64,000 nt of DNA from Methanosarcina sp. ERenArc_MAG2 (GCA_023955635.1 JAMXHR010000002.1:124001-188000); one strand, 5' to 3'. Numbered from the stretch's first letter, positions 26,473 through 37,329 are shown. Numbers and translations: made by a program. The notes: generated by a model from the letters alone, not told the origin.

Positions 26473-26763
26473 TCATGTAATTAATAAACCTTCCGGATCG
26501 TATCCTTTTTTTGCACCAAAGTGCTCCACCCGATTTTTCCAATTTTTACCTAGATAATAAAATCTAATGCTGTCTCTCTCCTCATCCGCAATATCATATA
26601 AAGAATGTTGAAGCTGTGCAAATTGAGCAGGATCTACAAGGCACTCAAATACAGAGTTCTGAACCCTCTGTCCGTAGTTTTCACACTCTTTTGCCACTTT
26701 TCGTAGCCTGCTTTTTCCACCTTCCGATTCTGTATTCACATCATATGTTACCAGTACCATCAT
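26473..26763 (-). CDS. cas2: CRISPR-associated endoribonuclease-fold Cas2
   Basis: A 96-residue protein with the ferredoxin-like start MVLVTYDVNTESEGGKSRLR (metal-site Asp in YDV) and the strand QNSVFECLVDPAQF. Cas2 dimers bridge two Cas1 dimers in the spacer-integration complex. The start may be the first or second Met. The gene begins 11 bases after cas1 and ends next to the leader. Length and sequence match I-C Cas2. Confidence 0.95.
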   Translation of the reverse strand: MMVLVTYDVNTESEGGKSRLRKVAKECENYGQRVQNSVFECLVDPAQFAQLQHSLYDIADEERDSIRFYYLGKNWKNRVEHFGAKKGYDPEGLLIT

Positions 26764-26774
26764 TTAAAACACCC

Positions 26775-27806
26775 TCAATTCATAAAAAATGGTGGATAAC
26801 CATCAATATCCCCTCTTAAATAGCGAGCCAGTAGCATTGCTTGCACATATGGAATTAATCCGACAGAGATCTTTTCATTTAGATATGGATGGGTAATTTG
26901 ATCCTGTTTTCTTTTTTGCCAGGCCGCAATTATCCCTTTCCTTCCGTCTTCAGTCATGAGGACAGCTCCATTTTCCTTTTTGAGAAAATCTTTTCCATCA
27001 ACCTGCTTGAGGTTAACCATATTCAATGCAAGGCGATCAGCCATGAAAGGCCGGAGTTCCTCCATCAAATCGAGCGCAAGACTGGCCCTTCCAGGACGGT
27101 CAGTGTGGAAAAAGCCAACATACGGGTCAAGTCCAACCGTTTCTAAAGCTGATTCAACGTCATGAGCAAGCAATGTATACAAAAAAGACAGTAGCGAATT
27201 CATATTATCAAGAGGTGGCCTCCGATTCCTGTTAAATATAAAAAAGCTGTCCTTTTGCTTAAGAATGAGTTCATCTAATGCGCCAAAATAAAATTTGGCA
27301 CAATTTCCTTCAATGCCGCGCAGAGAATCCGGGTTTAAGCAGGAATCAATGCTCTTGAGGTTATCTATCAGCAAAGCATCAACTGAACGAATTTTATTGA
27401 CATCAATCACCTCTCCATGGTCACGGATACCTCTTCCAAGAACAGTCCTGCAGTTGACGATTTTCCCTATGATAAAGCACTTAGCAAGATCCAGAGAATC
27501 TTCTTCACTATCCGCTTTTCGATACTGTGTACGCCGTAGCAGAACATTCCCTCTAACTTTTCCATGAACACGCGCCAGAAATTTTCCATTAGGGGTCAAA
27601 AAAGATAGTCCAACTTTGTTGTCAGTACAGAGTTGCATCAGCTGGGGGCTGGCGCCCATATATGCAAGGCAAACTATACCCTCAAGATTATGTATAGGAA
27701 TACGAAATGTTTCAACATCCTTTACCTTAACAACGACATTCTCCCCGTCTCTGAGAAGATAGGATTCTGGGGTTGTAACATATAATGTATTCAGCAATTT
27801 TCTCAT
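26775..27806 (-). CDS. cas1: CRISPR integrase Cas1 (type I-C)
   Basis: A 343-residue protein that catalyses spacer integration. The metal-binding residues are visible: Glu166 in LRGIEGNCAKFYF, His234 in GFFHTDRPGRASLALDLMEE, and the acidic residue 15 positions later. The N-terminal beta domain (LNTLYVTTPESYLLRDGENV) is that of I-C Cas1. GAGGGG precedes the ATG. The gap to cas4 is 66 bases, the largest within this part of the operon. Confidence 0.97.
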   Translation of the reverse strand: MRKLLNTLYVTTPESYLLRDGENVVVKVKDVETFRIPIHNLEGIVCLAYMGASPQLMQLCTDNKVGLSFLTPNGKFLARVHGKVRGNVLLRRTQYRKADSEEDSLDLAKCFIIGKIVNCRTVLGRGIRDHGEVIDVNKIRSVDALLIDNLKSIDSCLNPDSLRGIEGNCAKFYFGALDELILKQKDSFFIFNRNRRPPLDNMNSLLSFLYTLLAHDVESALETVGLDPYVGFFHTDRPGRASLALDLMEELRPFMADRLALNMVNLKQVDGKDFLKKENGAVLMTEDGRKGIIAAWQKRKQDQITHPYLNEKISVGLIPYVQAMLLARYLRGDIDGYPPFFMN

Positions 27807-27872
27807 GGATATAGAACCCCTCTACTAACCTGAAGTTTGGATAGATTATTACTTCTGGAAATTTTGATTATT

Positions 27873-28559
27873 TCATATATCACCATTACATGCCTCATCC
27901 ACATGATTTCTAACATATTTACGGGCAGAAACAAACTTTTTCGTTAATTTCGGAATACAGACATCTACAAGAGAACAGTATTTGCAGTTTCTGGATTTTT
28001 CAGCAGATGGAGTCAGCTCTTTCTTAAAGAGGTAATGCATTTCATCGGACAAAGAAATCACAAGATTTCTCAATTCTTCGGTTATTTCAAGCTGAATTCG
28101 TCTCCGAATTTCATTATAATAAAAATCAGCAGAGTTTATGGTTACATTAAACATCTCTTCAAGGCACATTGCCTGTGCACAGAGTTGTACTTCATCCCGC
28201 TCGTCAATCTTCGGTTTGCCCCTTTTATACTCTACCGGATGCATTTTCCACAAACCTTCATAATCCGGAAGAGAAATACCATTTTCAGAACGGATATATT
28301 CAATGACATCTGCCACCCCATACAGTCCAAGGTGATGCGAAACCAGCGGAAATGCTCTTGATAAAACAACGTCGTGTCTGCTTTCTTTAAGGAAGGGATT
28401 ATCCACACGCTCATGGAGAAAGCGACCTTCAGTTGTCTGAAGATTTTCTTCCCACTGCCGCTCAATATGAATCAAAGCCCATTGACGCTTACAAAAATGG
28501 AAATGTTGTATGCCGGACAACGAGAGCAGCTCGTCTTCGGCATATTTCTTTTCGATCAT
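27873..28559 (-). CDS. cas4: CRISPR-associated exonuclease Cas4
   Basis: A 228-residue RecB-like nuclease that processes prespacers and selects PAM-bearing ends. The iron-sulfur cysteines are seen at the N-terminus (HFHFCKRQW) and the C-terminus (NCKYCSLVDVC). The nuclease core has GVADVIEY and HPVEYKRGKPKIDERDEVQL, with the Asp and the ExK motif. The start overlaps the cas7 stop by four bases (ATGA), a sign of translational coupling. Confidence 0.95.
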   Translation of the reverse strand: MIEKKYAEDELLSLSGIQHFHFCKRQWALIHIERQWEENLQTTEGRFLHERVDNPFLKESRHDVVLSRAFPLVSHHLGLYGVADVIEYIRSENGISLPDYEGLWKMHPVEYKRGKPKIDERDEVQLCAQAMCLEEMFNVTINSADFYYNEIRRRIQLEITEELRNLVISLSDEMHYLFKKELTPSAEKSRNCKYCSLVDVCIPKLTKKFVSARKYVRNHVDEACNGDI

Positions 28560-29404
28560 AATTTCTCGATCAACTCAACGCCGTTCGGGATATCATCTGA
28601 AATTATTACTTTATAATCACTAAAGGATCTTGACGGCAGATCATGGGAGAGCCCCTCCACCTTCACTTTGTCAAATAGGATATGAGACTGACAGCAGCCA
28701 AGTTCAGTTTTATGCTTGAAAACGATAAGTTTTCTTGCGGACATTTTACCCCTTGCCGCCGAATGATCATGCTCAAACATATTGATCAGGCTGTCCCAGA
28801 GTAGTTCCAGATCATCTTCCCTAAATTCGGTCTTTTTAGCCAGATGAGCGGAGATATATCCTTCTGCACGGTACAGGCCATAAGGCACAATCTGTTTTTT
28901 GCCCATCGTCTGGCCTTTTTCAGCATCTTTCTCATTGGTGACCGCACAACGGGTGACCGTTATTTCTTGCTGGAAGATTCGATCAATGCTGCGGGCAAAA
29001 CTAAACTGTACAGGTCCTCTGACCTGGCCACAGTTGACTTCCGTTGTCATTACAGCACCGAATGCCCTAATGTCAAAAAAATTCTGACACATGAATTTTG
29101 TCAGTTCCTCGTCTTTTGGTTTCTTAGAGTCCGGTTTTATCTCCATGTAATCATAGGCTTTCTTGTGTTGATCATTGAGGACAGCCCCGGATTTAACATA
29201 TATTTCATAACCTGCGTTTCCACTTTTCACAAGGTCAACATAATCCCTGATCTTTCTCTTGAGACATACATCAGTGACGATACCGTTGCCGGTCTGTGGA
29301 TCAACCCTGGGCATATTGCCCATATCAGGATCTCCATTAGGATTTCCGTTCTCTACATCAAACAACAGCACAAATTCATAACGATTCTTGATGATTTCGC
29401 TCAT
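28556..29404 (-). CDS. cas7: Cascade backbone protein Cas7 (Csd2)
   Basis: A 282-residue RAMP protein that forms the crRNA-coating filament of the I-C effector. The family signature LFDVENGNPNGDPDMGNMPR lies near the N-terminus, followed by DVCLKRKIRDYVDL and, in mid-protein, FFDIRAFGAVMTT and VRGPVQFSFARSIDRI. It overlaps cas8c upstream and cas4 downstream by four bases each. Confidence 0.97.
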   Translation of the reverse strand: MSEIIKNRYEFVLLFDVENGNPNGDPDMGNMPRVDPQTGNGIVTDVCLKRKIRDYVDLVKSGNAGYEIYVKSGAVLNDQHKKAYDYMEIKPDSKKPKDEELTKFMCQNFFDIRAFGAVMTTEVNCGQVRGPVQFSFARSIDRIFQQEITVTRCAVTNEKDAEKGQTMGKKQIVPYGLYRAEGYISAHLAKKTEFREDDLELLWDSLINMFEHDHSAARGKMSARKLIVFKHKTELGCCQSHILFDKVKVEGLSHDLPSRSFSDYKVIISDDIPNGVELIEKL

Positions 29405-31338
29405 AACGACTCCTCCTCACTTGAAATAACCTCTTTCGAAATGATCTCTTTTTTCGTGAAAAATGCCTTACGCTGATGATAGTAACCAAGCATGAACATA
29501 CCCTGATCTTCGAGATTCAGGTATGCAGGAAACTCATCCACTCCCGCCAGAATCTGTTCAATCAGCTGACTGGACCTGAAACCCCATTCAGACTTGGCAA
29601 TGTGGTGTTGTGCAAGTTTTAACAGCACCGGAAACACAACAGCGGGCGTTGATGAGGCGCTGCTGAAATACTTGCTGTTAATGGTGCTCTTCATCTCTCT
29701 GTTCGTATCATTCTGTGCCTTTTCAAGAGCGCCAAACAACCTTCCAAGACGATATGGCACATTTGAACTCTCTTCGTTTAAACTCATGGTAATCAAATCC
29801 TGCTTTACGTTCGATAATCCTGCCCTGCTCAATCTGAGCAGATATGCCTTGATAAAACCAGCCCTAACAAAATTTATTGAGCCTTCAACCTTCACACGGC
29901 TCATGATCGCGCTGTATAATGGGACAGGATAAACTGTATTTGTCAAAATCGAGCGCAGAATCAGCCCACCAAGGAGTGGGGAAACTGCTTTTTTGTCAGA
30001 ACTCTGTGGGACGGTCTCATTCAACAGGCGATATATTGAGATATATCGTGGACCATAATCATCCCTGACGATTTCCATGTCCAGATGATGGCGAGCCATC
30101 CTTTCAATAAAAGTCCCAATACTGTCGACATACCAGAAACGGACAGCAAGCCGTGCATTATTAGGAGACAAACCAAGGATATCGAAATTCGTCTCTGGAT
30201 CTGCCCCAATGTCCTCTTGATTTACTTTTTTGCCGATTCGGATCTTATTTAAAATGTCCTCTATCTGTTTGGTCTTGCCGATGTCCTGTACTCCAGAAAC
30301 CTCGATATTCTTTACTTCATTTTTCTCTATTTCCGGAACATTTTCATTCTTTTTTGTTTCCGGAGGGTCAAAAAAGAATTTAACAAGATCTTCACAAGAT
30401 TTTTTACAAAAGTTATCAATTGTCTCAGCCCAGAAAACGATTGTTGTATCAGCAATCCGCATTTTATTACTTTGGCTTGAAAGAAGGTGATTAAGGGCAG
30501 TTGTGTACTTGAACATCGATGATTCACTGACAGGGGAATTAAAACTTTGTTTTTTTCCATAAGAACAGAATGAATCATCATTGAAACTAACAATGGAAGC
30601 CCCTGCTGATTGAGCCCCAACAACACCCTTTATCTTTTGATGTATCTGGGATACTGGCTCAACTTTCCCACTCACTAAGCACTGAGCAACAATTGTGTCA
30701 CCTGTCTTGTCCTGTAAGTAGTTTTCCCAGGCTTTTTTTACAATATTTTCCTGATGTAAAGGTCTTCCTTCACACTCAAAAATACAGTTTCCACCAGCGA
30801 GAAGATCATCTTTATACTGACGGGTCTTTGGATTTTCAAGGAATTCCTCTGGATTCCAGCTATCCAGAAAAGAAAGGAATCCACGGACTCCAGGATCATT
30901 CAGGTCATCCAATATGTTGTGGTGAATGGTTTTAAAGGCCTCAAAGCACTCCCTAGAGCGTTGATGGACCAAAGTGACTTCTTTATCGTTCTCCTCAATT
31001 ATTGTATACTCATCAGGCTTGCTCTTTGAATTAGAACTAAATTTCTTCTCAAAATCATTTCTTTTTAGTTTTTCAACACCAAAAACATACTTTGCATTGT
31101 CACAGGAAAAATATGGAAATATTCCACTAGAACGAGATTCTTGAATAGGGACGTCCATAATCTTAGGTTTCGGCTTCTTATCACCGCTCCTGAGATCTAT
31201 TATATGCGAAAGAACGCCATCAGAGGATATGACGAGAGCAAATGAGACATTGGCGCTGCTATACCCCAGCTTTGGAATATTGACATTTTCGTCTCCTTCA
31301 AGGATATCATAATGACGGCAGAGGGACTGGATTATCAT
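29401..31338 (-). CDS. cas8c: Large Cascade subunit Cas8c (Csd1)
   Basis: A protein of about 645 residues that would recognise the PAM and recruit Cas3. In I-C the same gene also yields the small subunit from an internal start. Typical blocks are MIIQSLCRHYDILEGDENVN, GYSSANVSFALVISSDGVLS, SFNDDSFCSYGKKQSFNSPV, TTIVFWAETIDNFC, LSPNNARLAVRFWYVDSIGT and AFFTKKE. I start at the Met preceded by GGGGG; a Met eight codons upstream is less likely. The start overlaps the restored cas5 stop by four bases. Confidence 0.95.
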   Translation of the reverse strand: MIIQSLCRHYDILEGDENVNIPKLGYSSANVSFALVISSDGVLSHIIDLRSGDKKPKPKIMDVPIQESRSSGIFPYFSCDNAKYVFGVEKLKRNDFEKKFSSNSKSKPDEYTIIEENDKEVTLVHQRSRECFEAFKTIHHNILDDLNDPGVRGFLSFLDSWNPEEFLENPKTRQYKDDLLAGGNCIFECEGRPLHQENIVKKAWENYLQDKTGDTIVAQCLVSGKVEPVSQIHQKIKGVVGAQSAGASIVSFNDDSFCSYGKKQSFNSPVSESSMFKYTTALNHLLSSQSNKMRIADTTIVFWAETIDNFCKKSCEDLVKFFFDPPETKKNENVPEIEKNEVKNIEVSGVQDIGKTKQIEDILNKIRIGKKVNQEDIGADPETNFDILGLSPNNARLAVRFWYVDSIGTFIERMARHHLDMEIVRDDYGPRYISIYRLLNETVPQSSDKKAVSPLLGGLILRSILTNTVYPVPLYSAIMSRVKVEGSINFVRAGFIKAYLLRLSRAGLSNVKQDLITMSLNEESSNVPYRLGRLFGALEKAQNDTNREMKSTINSKYFSSASSTPAVVFPVLLKLAQHHIAKSEWGFRSSQLIEQILAGVDEFPAYLNLEDQGMFMLGYYHQRKAFFTKKEIISKEVISSEEESL

Positions 31339-32013
31339 GACACGCCCCCACAACACAAGCATTTATGAATATCAATAATCCCACCCACCATATTGGCACG
31401 GAAAAAGACGGCTTTCATCTCATCAGAAAAATCAATATCATAAAGCATGAATCCAAGATCTCTTTCTCCTTCTTTTTTCCACAATAATATGATGTTGGAA
31501 CTTCCCCTCAATTAATTCAAATTGAACTGGGAATTCCCGACAGCCAAAATACGGGTGATGGAAACACTGTCCTTTTCTCATCCGCCGAAGTGCAATATTA
31601 TAATGTTTTTCGACAGTGTCGTCAGACCCAGCGCAGTCAGTCATCTCAAAGTGTGCCTCAATAATATAACTGACATCACGCAGAACAAGGGAAGTTCTTT
31701 GAACCGTATCCTCTGTGGAATCCTGGTAAAGAGCAACATCCCCTCCCTTAAACGCAGTTTTCACTTTACCTGCAGATATTTTACCAGGCCTCTCATTCCT
31801 GCGGATGTTGTCCCACTTGATCTGGTTCAGAACGTGAATTCTGTCAATTTTCCAGAAAATAGCAGGCTTCCAGTAAATCGCTTCAAGAATTCCTCGCGCT
31901 GCTGAAGGAGTTATGACATCATAACTGACACGTTCAACTTTCATCTCCGGTCGCGTGAAGCAGGCATAATCTCCCCATACTTTCAGCTTGATTCCAAATC
32001 CTATTTCAACCAC
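31335..32013 (-). CDS. cas5: CRISPR-associated Cas5c (two homopolymer frameshifts)
   Basis: In type I-C, Cas5c is the endoribonuclease that cuts the pre-crRNA and then caps the crRNA 5' handle. The N-terminal 170 residues are clear: VWGDYACFTRPEMKVERVSY, DVITPSAARGILEAIYWKPA, RRNERPGKI and LRDVSYIIEAHF. As read the protein ends at 31438 with an alien tail. Adding one base in the CCCC run (31504-31507) and one in the six-T run (31473-31478) restores a family-like end (YYCGKKEGERDLGFMLYDID, then FSDEMKAVFFRANMVGG) and a stop overlapping the cas8c start. The start codon is GTG, with AAGGAG adjoining it. Confidence 0.92.
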
Positions 32014-33508
32014 CTCCTTAAATAATAATCAATGAATTTTCATCAATATTTTTTAGGTTCAAAAGTCCAATATTTTCTGAATAATTCCTTCCATTTTCCA
32101 AAACAAAAAATCTATCAGCTATGGAGGAAATTGGGCATTGTTAACTAAATATAGTTAACTCGTTATTTCTATATTTCATTAAGAGAATAACTGAGTACTT
32201 TAGCATTTCAAGACTCTTAGTATAACACTTTGTCTTTCTTCTCAATCTTGCCAGAAAGTGCCTAAATATGCTGTTATACCCTTCAACAGTGTACGTTTCT
32301 GCTTTTGATTGAGTATGAATTTTATCTGGAACGAACTCTGCATATGCCCTCCAGTGATCTGTCATCACTTCTCCAATCTCTTTCTTCTCTAATTTTTCCC
32401 AGAGTAGTTGTCCAGTTTCCGTTCCTCTGCTGCCAAAAGAGCAGTTGATGAACTTTTTCCCAACTCTATCAACAGCAATCCAGATCCAGCAATATTTTTT
32501 TTGTTACCGATGTAAGTGTGCATCTCATCCATTTCAACAATAGATTAGGAGTTACGCAGTTGGCTCTTGACATATCGTTTTTAACAACTTCCCATCCATA
32601 CGAATTAATTTAATGTGTATATTGGGTTATTTAAATATGCTGTCACTGCCCCTCTCCGAATTTTCATCGTACTTTCGAACCAGGATATCCCCGTTTTGAT
32701 TCTTTGTAACTCCAGTCTAAGGAACGCTCTTAATGAGAACATTATATGTGCTCTTTGTGACTCTTCCTTTCTTGCCTGACATTTTTCGACCCCACAGAAC
32801 TGCTTTATTCCTCTGTGGTATTCCTCAATTTTCCATGACTTCTTTGCCAACTCTTCACGTTTTGATTCATCCATATCCTGTACATCTGTAACCCAGTGTT
32901 GCGTGTCTCCATCTTTTGAAACTATCCTAAACACCTTTACAAATCCATATGCTTTGAGATGAACCACAAGTCCTTTTGGAGGAATCTCTACTGTTTCAAG
33001 TGGCACATTTCCCTTCTTATCAGGATTTACCAAACGATTTTTCTTTAACCTTGTAAGGAAATGCCATTCTTTCTTCTTTATTGCTTTAAGGTTTTTCACA
33101 CTTGCGTACCATGTATCAAACAAAACAAATTCGGGATTAAAACCACGTTCTTCGGCTTTGTCAAGCATATCGCGGAAATGGTCATTCTTTGTTTTGTCGT
33201 CTTCATCAATGTTATAAATTCGAAAATCGATAGGTATAACAGTTGTACCGTCTGTCCAAACTAAGGTGACCAAACCTATCCCCTTTACAGCACGATGATG
33301 TTTTCCACTCCACATACGACGAACAAAAGCCATTTCTTTTGCGTATGGTTTATCTAATGTTGAATCGTCAATAATTAGAAAGCCTTCTTCAGGCTTAACA
33401 TGACTTTTTACTTCTTCCCATAATGCTTCTGTGTCTGGAGGTTGCCTTTGAAGGCAACGAGTGAAAGCATCGTGAGAAGGAGCATTAGCTACGATTGGAT
33501 AACATCTA

Positions 33509-34752
33509 GTGCTTCGATTCCTAATTAACTCCATTTTAGATTGTGATTCCCCCAGGCATTTCATCCCTTTCTTCCATTTTATATCTCCACGTAAATATAA
33601 CTGGTTTTTCGTTAACGTGGTTTATATATTGACTAATTCTGTCTTTTAATTCATTTATTGAGTCTACTCTTATTCCTCTCAACATGCTCCTCCCCATTTT
33701 ACTGAAAAAACTTTCGATGATATTCAGCCACGAAGCATGTTTTGGTGTGAAAACAAATTCAAATTTATCAGGAACTGTTTCCAGGTATTCCCGAGTTTCT
33801 TCTGATGTATGTATTTTAAGATTATCCAGTATAATTATGATTTTTTCTTCTGGATATATTGACTCAAGTTCTTTGAGATATTCAATGAATTCGCAGCTTC
33901 TATGCTGCTCAAATACTTTATAATAAATTCTCCCAAATATCAAGTCAATTCCAGCTAATAGTGAAAGAGTCCCATATCTTTTATACTCATAATCTCTTGC
34001 TATTGTAGAATAATGCCCTTCTACTGGCATAAGATCTGGATAAACATTTCCAATTGCCTGAATACCTGGTTTTTCATCGTAGGAAAGAATCACTGTACTA
34101 ATTTGTTCATTTTTCCTTTTTTTCATTTAGTCTTTTAGCTTCTCTATATGTATCCAGAACATTGGCTGCTTTTTGATCAAAATCGGGATCAACTTTAGCA
34201 ATGTAACAGCTAATCTTATGTGGTTTTATTTTGCTTGCATTGAGAATCTTTGAAATTGTCCCCTGATTTATCTTCGATAAATCAGGATGTTCCTCTTTGA
34301 TACAATTCTCCCTGATATGTTCAGCAAGGAGTCTCTGAGTCCAGATTTCATGAGGATAACCAAGATCTTTTGGTTTCATACATGCAAGTGAGACTACGTG
34401 AGCTCGTGATTCAGCACTAATATCTTGAGGTCTCCCACTTTTTGATTTATCTACCAAGCCTTCTTTAACCCCAAAATCTAAAACTCTTTGTATCCAGAGT
34501 CTTACAGTTTTGTAATCTACTTTTAACTCTCTGGAGATCTCGGTATCGTTTTTTTCCTGATAGCTCAAAAGAACTATCTTGGATCTTTTAACAATACTTG
34601 CAGCTTGATTTCTGGAACGACTTAACTTGGTCAAATAATCTAACTCTTTTTGAGTAAATGGTAATTTAGGGCGAAGGCTTATACGAGGCATAAGAGTATT
34701 TATTGAACAATTAATATAATTACTTTATGGATATATATCAGAATCAATGCAC
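33509..34752 (-). mobile_element. IS630-family element
   Basis: A 1244-bp element with ends GTGCTTCGATTCC and, inverted, GTGCATTGATTCT. It is flanked by the TA duplication typical of the Tc1/mariner-like IS630 family (33507-33508 and 34753-34754). It sits inside the transposase gene of the IS4/IS701-type element, so it is the youngest of the three nested insertions. Confidence 0.92.
33536..34691 (-). CDS. IS630-family transposase in two overlapping frames
   Basis: The first frame (34691-34107, 194 codons) holds the helix-turn-helix part (SRNQAASIVKRSKIVLLSYQ, KVDYKTVRLWIQRVL). The second (34126-33536, 196 codons) holds the DDE domain (TVILSYDEKPGIQAIGNVYP, IIIILDNLKIHTSEETREYL, VFTPKHASWLNIIESFFSKM). 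The frames overlap by 20 bases at a seven-A run. They could be a natural two-frame arrangement or one gene with an indel; here removing a base, rather than adding one, fuses them. Confidence 0.88.
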
Positions 34753-35248
34753 TAGCAGCTTCAGTACAGCTGAAAACGTTAGATGCCGCAATGAGAAAAT
34801 TAATGAAATCAATGTCAATACACTTAGGTGGGTTTATATCCATAACTCCGTACGTTTTTGGGGAACTATGGAGATATTAGTATATTTTAAATGATATTAC
34901 TTTTTCGGCATTTCAAATGCGTAAGTCCTATAGATATCTCATTTTCGCTTTTTAGTTCTTCTAACTCCTGACCAAATTTCTTTATCCATTTTTGGATAGA
35001 AACATGACTTACTCCCAAAAAACGCCCTATTGACCGAAATCCTAATCCTTCAAGATAGAGTTGTAAAGCCTGTCTCTTAACAGATGCGGAACTAGCAGTT
35101 GATTTTAGCTCTACTGAATAATTATATCCACAATCAGAGCATTTGTAGCGTTGACGGCCATTAACTTTACCATTCTTATTATGATCGAGACTCTTACATC
35201 TTGGGCAGTTCATCAAGAGATATAAGTTCTCATAATATATATCAGTAT

Positions 35249-37329
35249 TTAGATACCAATGCCGGAAATTGCATTGATTCTTTCCAGCGCCTTGAACTCT
35301 TCGAGATAAATGCTTACTGTATATCCCTGTAAACTTCGCACATAATTCCCAGGAAATCCAGTCTGCTGGATCTGTTTGATAATGGATCTGGCCTTATCAT
35401 CGTAAGGAATAATGATGTCCCGTGTATTATTCTCAATAAGGTTGAATTTTTCAGCAACGTCCTCAAAAGGAAATGCAATCTCTCTTAATCTTTCTTCAAA
35501 AGAGGGCAAAATTCTCTTTTTATCAAGTCCGTCACCCTCATAAGAATAAAGTATCTCAAAATATCTGCCCACAGCAGGAAGTGACAGAGGATCATCCCAT
35601 TCATCAAAAATCATACTGCCAATCTCAGCAACACGGCTCTGCCAGGATGTCACCTTGCCATAGTCTTCAGTGGATCGAAAAACATATACCTCTCCAGAAT
35701 CCAGTTTTCCTTCACGGTTACATCTTCCTGAAGCCTGACAGACAGAATCAATGCCAGCCTTAGCCCGGTACACGGCAGGAAAATCAATATCAACGCCAGC
35801 CTCTATCAGCTGGGTGGAAACTACTCGGCATTCATCCCCAGTTCTCAACAGATCTTTTATCTCTTTCAGTTTCGCTCTCCTGTGAACCGGACACATTCTT
35901 GCACTCAGATGATAGCTATTCTTGGGTTCATAGAGTTTTTCATACAGGTTTTGTGCGTGTTTTCGAGTGTTAACAATACACAAAACCTGTTTATGCGCGT
36001 TAAGCTTAGCTGAAAGATCGGCATCTGCCATATCCCCAAGATCTGTCACATGGACTCGCCTGAATACTTCATACAGTTCCTGAGGCGAACGCATAATTTC
36101 AACAGGCCTGACACTTTCATCCAGAAGCCCATTAAGATTCGGTTGAGTTGCAGTACAGATTACGATTGTTGATCCGTAATTGACTACCAATTCAGAAAGA
36201 GCTGCAAGGCACGGTTTTAAAAAGCCTGTAGGCAGCATCTGAGCTTCATCAAGAATTATTACACTTTTTGCAAGATTATGCAGCTTGCGACATCGAGAAA
36301 CTCGATTGGAAAAAGAGATTCAAAAAACTGGACATTGGTTGTAACGATGATAGGAATATCCCAGTTTTCAGATGAGAGTTTCAATTTCTCCTGTGCAGTA
36401 TCAGTATTTTCAGATTTTTCATTTTTCGGATCATAGTTGGTATGGTGTTCAAGCACATTTTGATTTCCAAAAATCTTGCGGAATACATCTGCGTTCTGTT
36501 CTATAATGCTTGTATAAGGTATGACATAGAAAATTCTGTTCAAATTATATTTTTTTAAATGATTCAGAGCAAATGCCATTGATGAGAGAGTTTTTCCTCC
36601 ACCTGTAGGGACAGTCAGAGAAAACATCTGTGACGGTAATTCTGCTTTCTCTATGCATTGTTCATAGATTTCTCTTCGATATCTGTTTATTGGGTTATCT
36701 TCAGCTGTTGAAAGTTTGGTTTTCATATATTTATCAAATTTTAGGAACAGTTTATCGGACGACTCATATTGCCCCCTGAGGAAGGATTTATCAGGTGAAA
36801 GAAATTGTTCAGTGTCAAGAAAATCAGCATCAACCAGGCATGAAAAGAGCATACGTGTATAAAACGAAATTGCAAAACCCATCTGATTGTGGATGGGAGT
36901 AAGATTGGGACGAACTTTGTTCAGATCTGGAGCTAAAATTTCACTTTTGTATGCAGAATAATCCGGTAAAAACGACCTTGATAAGCGTTCTTCGAGTCCA
37001 CCTTCTTTACTTCCATAATTAAGAAGGCCTCCATGATGCCCGGTTATAATATATTCCAGTATACAACTTTGAAATGTACCATAGAGTTTCCCAGCTTCTT
37101 TTGCACCTGCAGTAGAATGATCTACTCTGATATTGGCACCAGCTAAACGTTTCTGAAATTCAGGTGAGTATTTCCCAATATCATGTAGTAAACCTGCAGT
37201 ATACCCAAGTTTATCGGCATTGAATTCCTTCGCAAATTCAGAAGCTAGATTTGCCACATTTTCTAAATGATCTTCTAGAAGTTGCCAGGTCTTCTTATCC
37301 TGTGCGTTGGTAGAATGCGCATAATACAT
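35249..37329 (-). CDS. cas3: CRISPR effector nuclease-helicase Cas3 (frameshifted in sequence)
   Basis: Cas3 degrades target DNA once Cascade has bound. The N-terminal HD nuclease has His in LLEDHLENV, the HD pair in LLHDIGKYSPEF and VDHSTAGA. The helicase has Walker A in SLTVPTGGGKTLSSMAFALN, and after the shift LDEAQMLPTGFL, VICTATQPNL and STQLIEAGVDIDFPAVYRAK. The break lies at a five-base run (36310-36314); one extra base yields a continuous SNRVSRCRKLHNLAKSVIIL. Restored length is about 693 residues. It starts the cas operon but is separated from cas5 by 3.2 kb of insertion sequences. Confidence 0.93.

Larger units (their letters stand above)
32605..34843 (-). pseudogene. DDE transposase interrupted by IS630
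   Basis: The N-terminal 36 codons lie at 34755-34843 (MDINPPKCIDIDFINFLIAA, then SNVFSCTEAA). The rest runs from 33507 down to 32605 (CYPIVANAPSHDAFTRCL, FLIIDDSTLDKPYAKEMAFV, KGIGLVTLVWTDGTTVIPID, FVLFDTWYASVKNLKAI, WKIEEYHRGIKQFCGVEKCQ), with the DDE residues in DDS, FDT and EEYHRG. Removing the IS630 element restores one frame of about 330 codons. Confidence 0.88.
32546..34930 (-). mobile_element. IS4/IS701-type element inserted in the IS1-family gene
   Basis: The ends are TAGGAGTTACGCAG (32546) and, inverted, TAGGACTTACGCATTTG (34930). A 5-bp duplication TAGAT flanks it (32541-32545 and 34931-34935). An IS630 element is nested inside; without it the element is about 1.14 kb. Its ends match a 119-bp MITE at 37659. 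Confidence 0.85.
32141..35216 (-). pseudogene. IS1-family transposase split by a nested IS
   Basis: The 5' part (35216 to 34931) has the InsA-type zinc ribbon (CPRCKSLDHNKNGKVNGRQR, YKCSDCGYNY) and a helix-turn-helix (IGRFLGVSHVSIQKWIKKFG). The 3' part (32545 to 32141) has the InsB catalytic end (EMDEMHTYIGNKK, VMTDHWRAYAEFVPDKIHTQ, VEGYNSIFRHFLARLRRKTK). Removing the 2385-bp insert and one copy of its 5-bp duplication joins them in frame (ENEISIVEMDEM). A further shift lies at an eight-A run in the InsB part. The terminal repeats of this IS were not identified. Confidence 0.85.

Noticed and set aside
34100..34130. Programmed -1 frameshift in the IS630 transposase at its A-run
   Set aside because: The second frame is in the +1 phase relative to the first, so the A-AAA-AAG heptamer cannot produce the fusion by a -1 slip.
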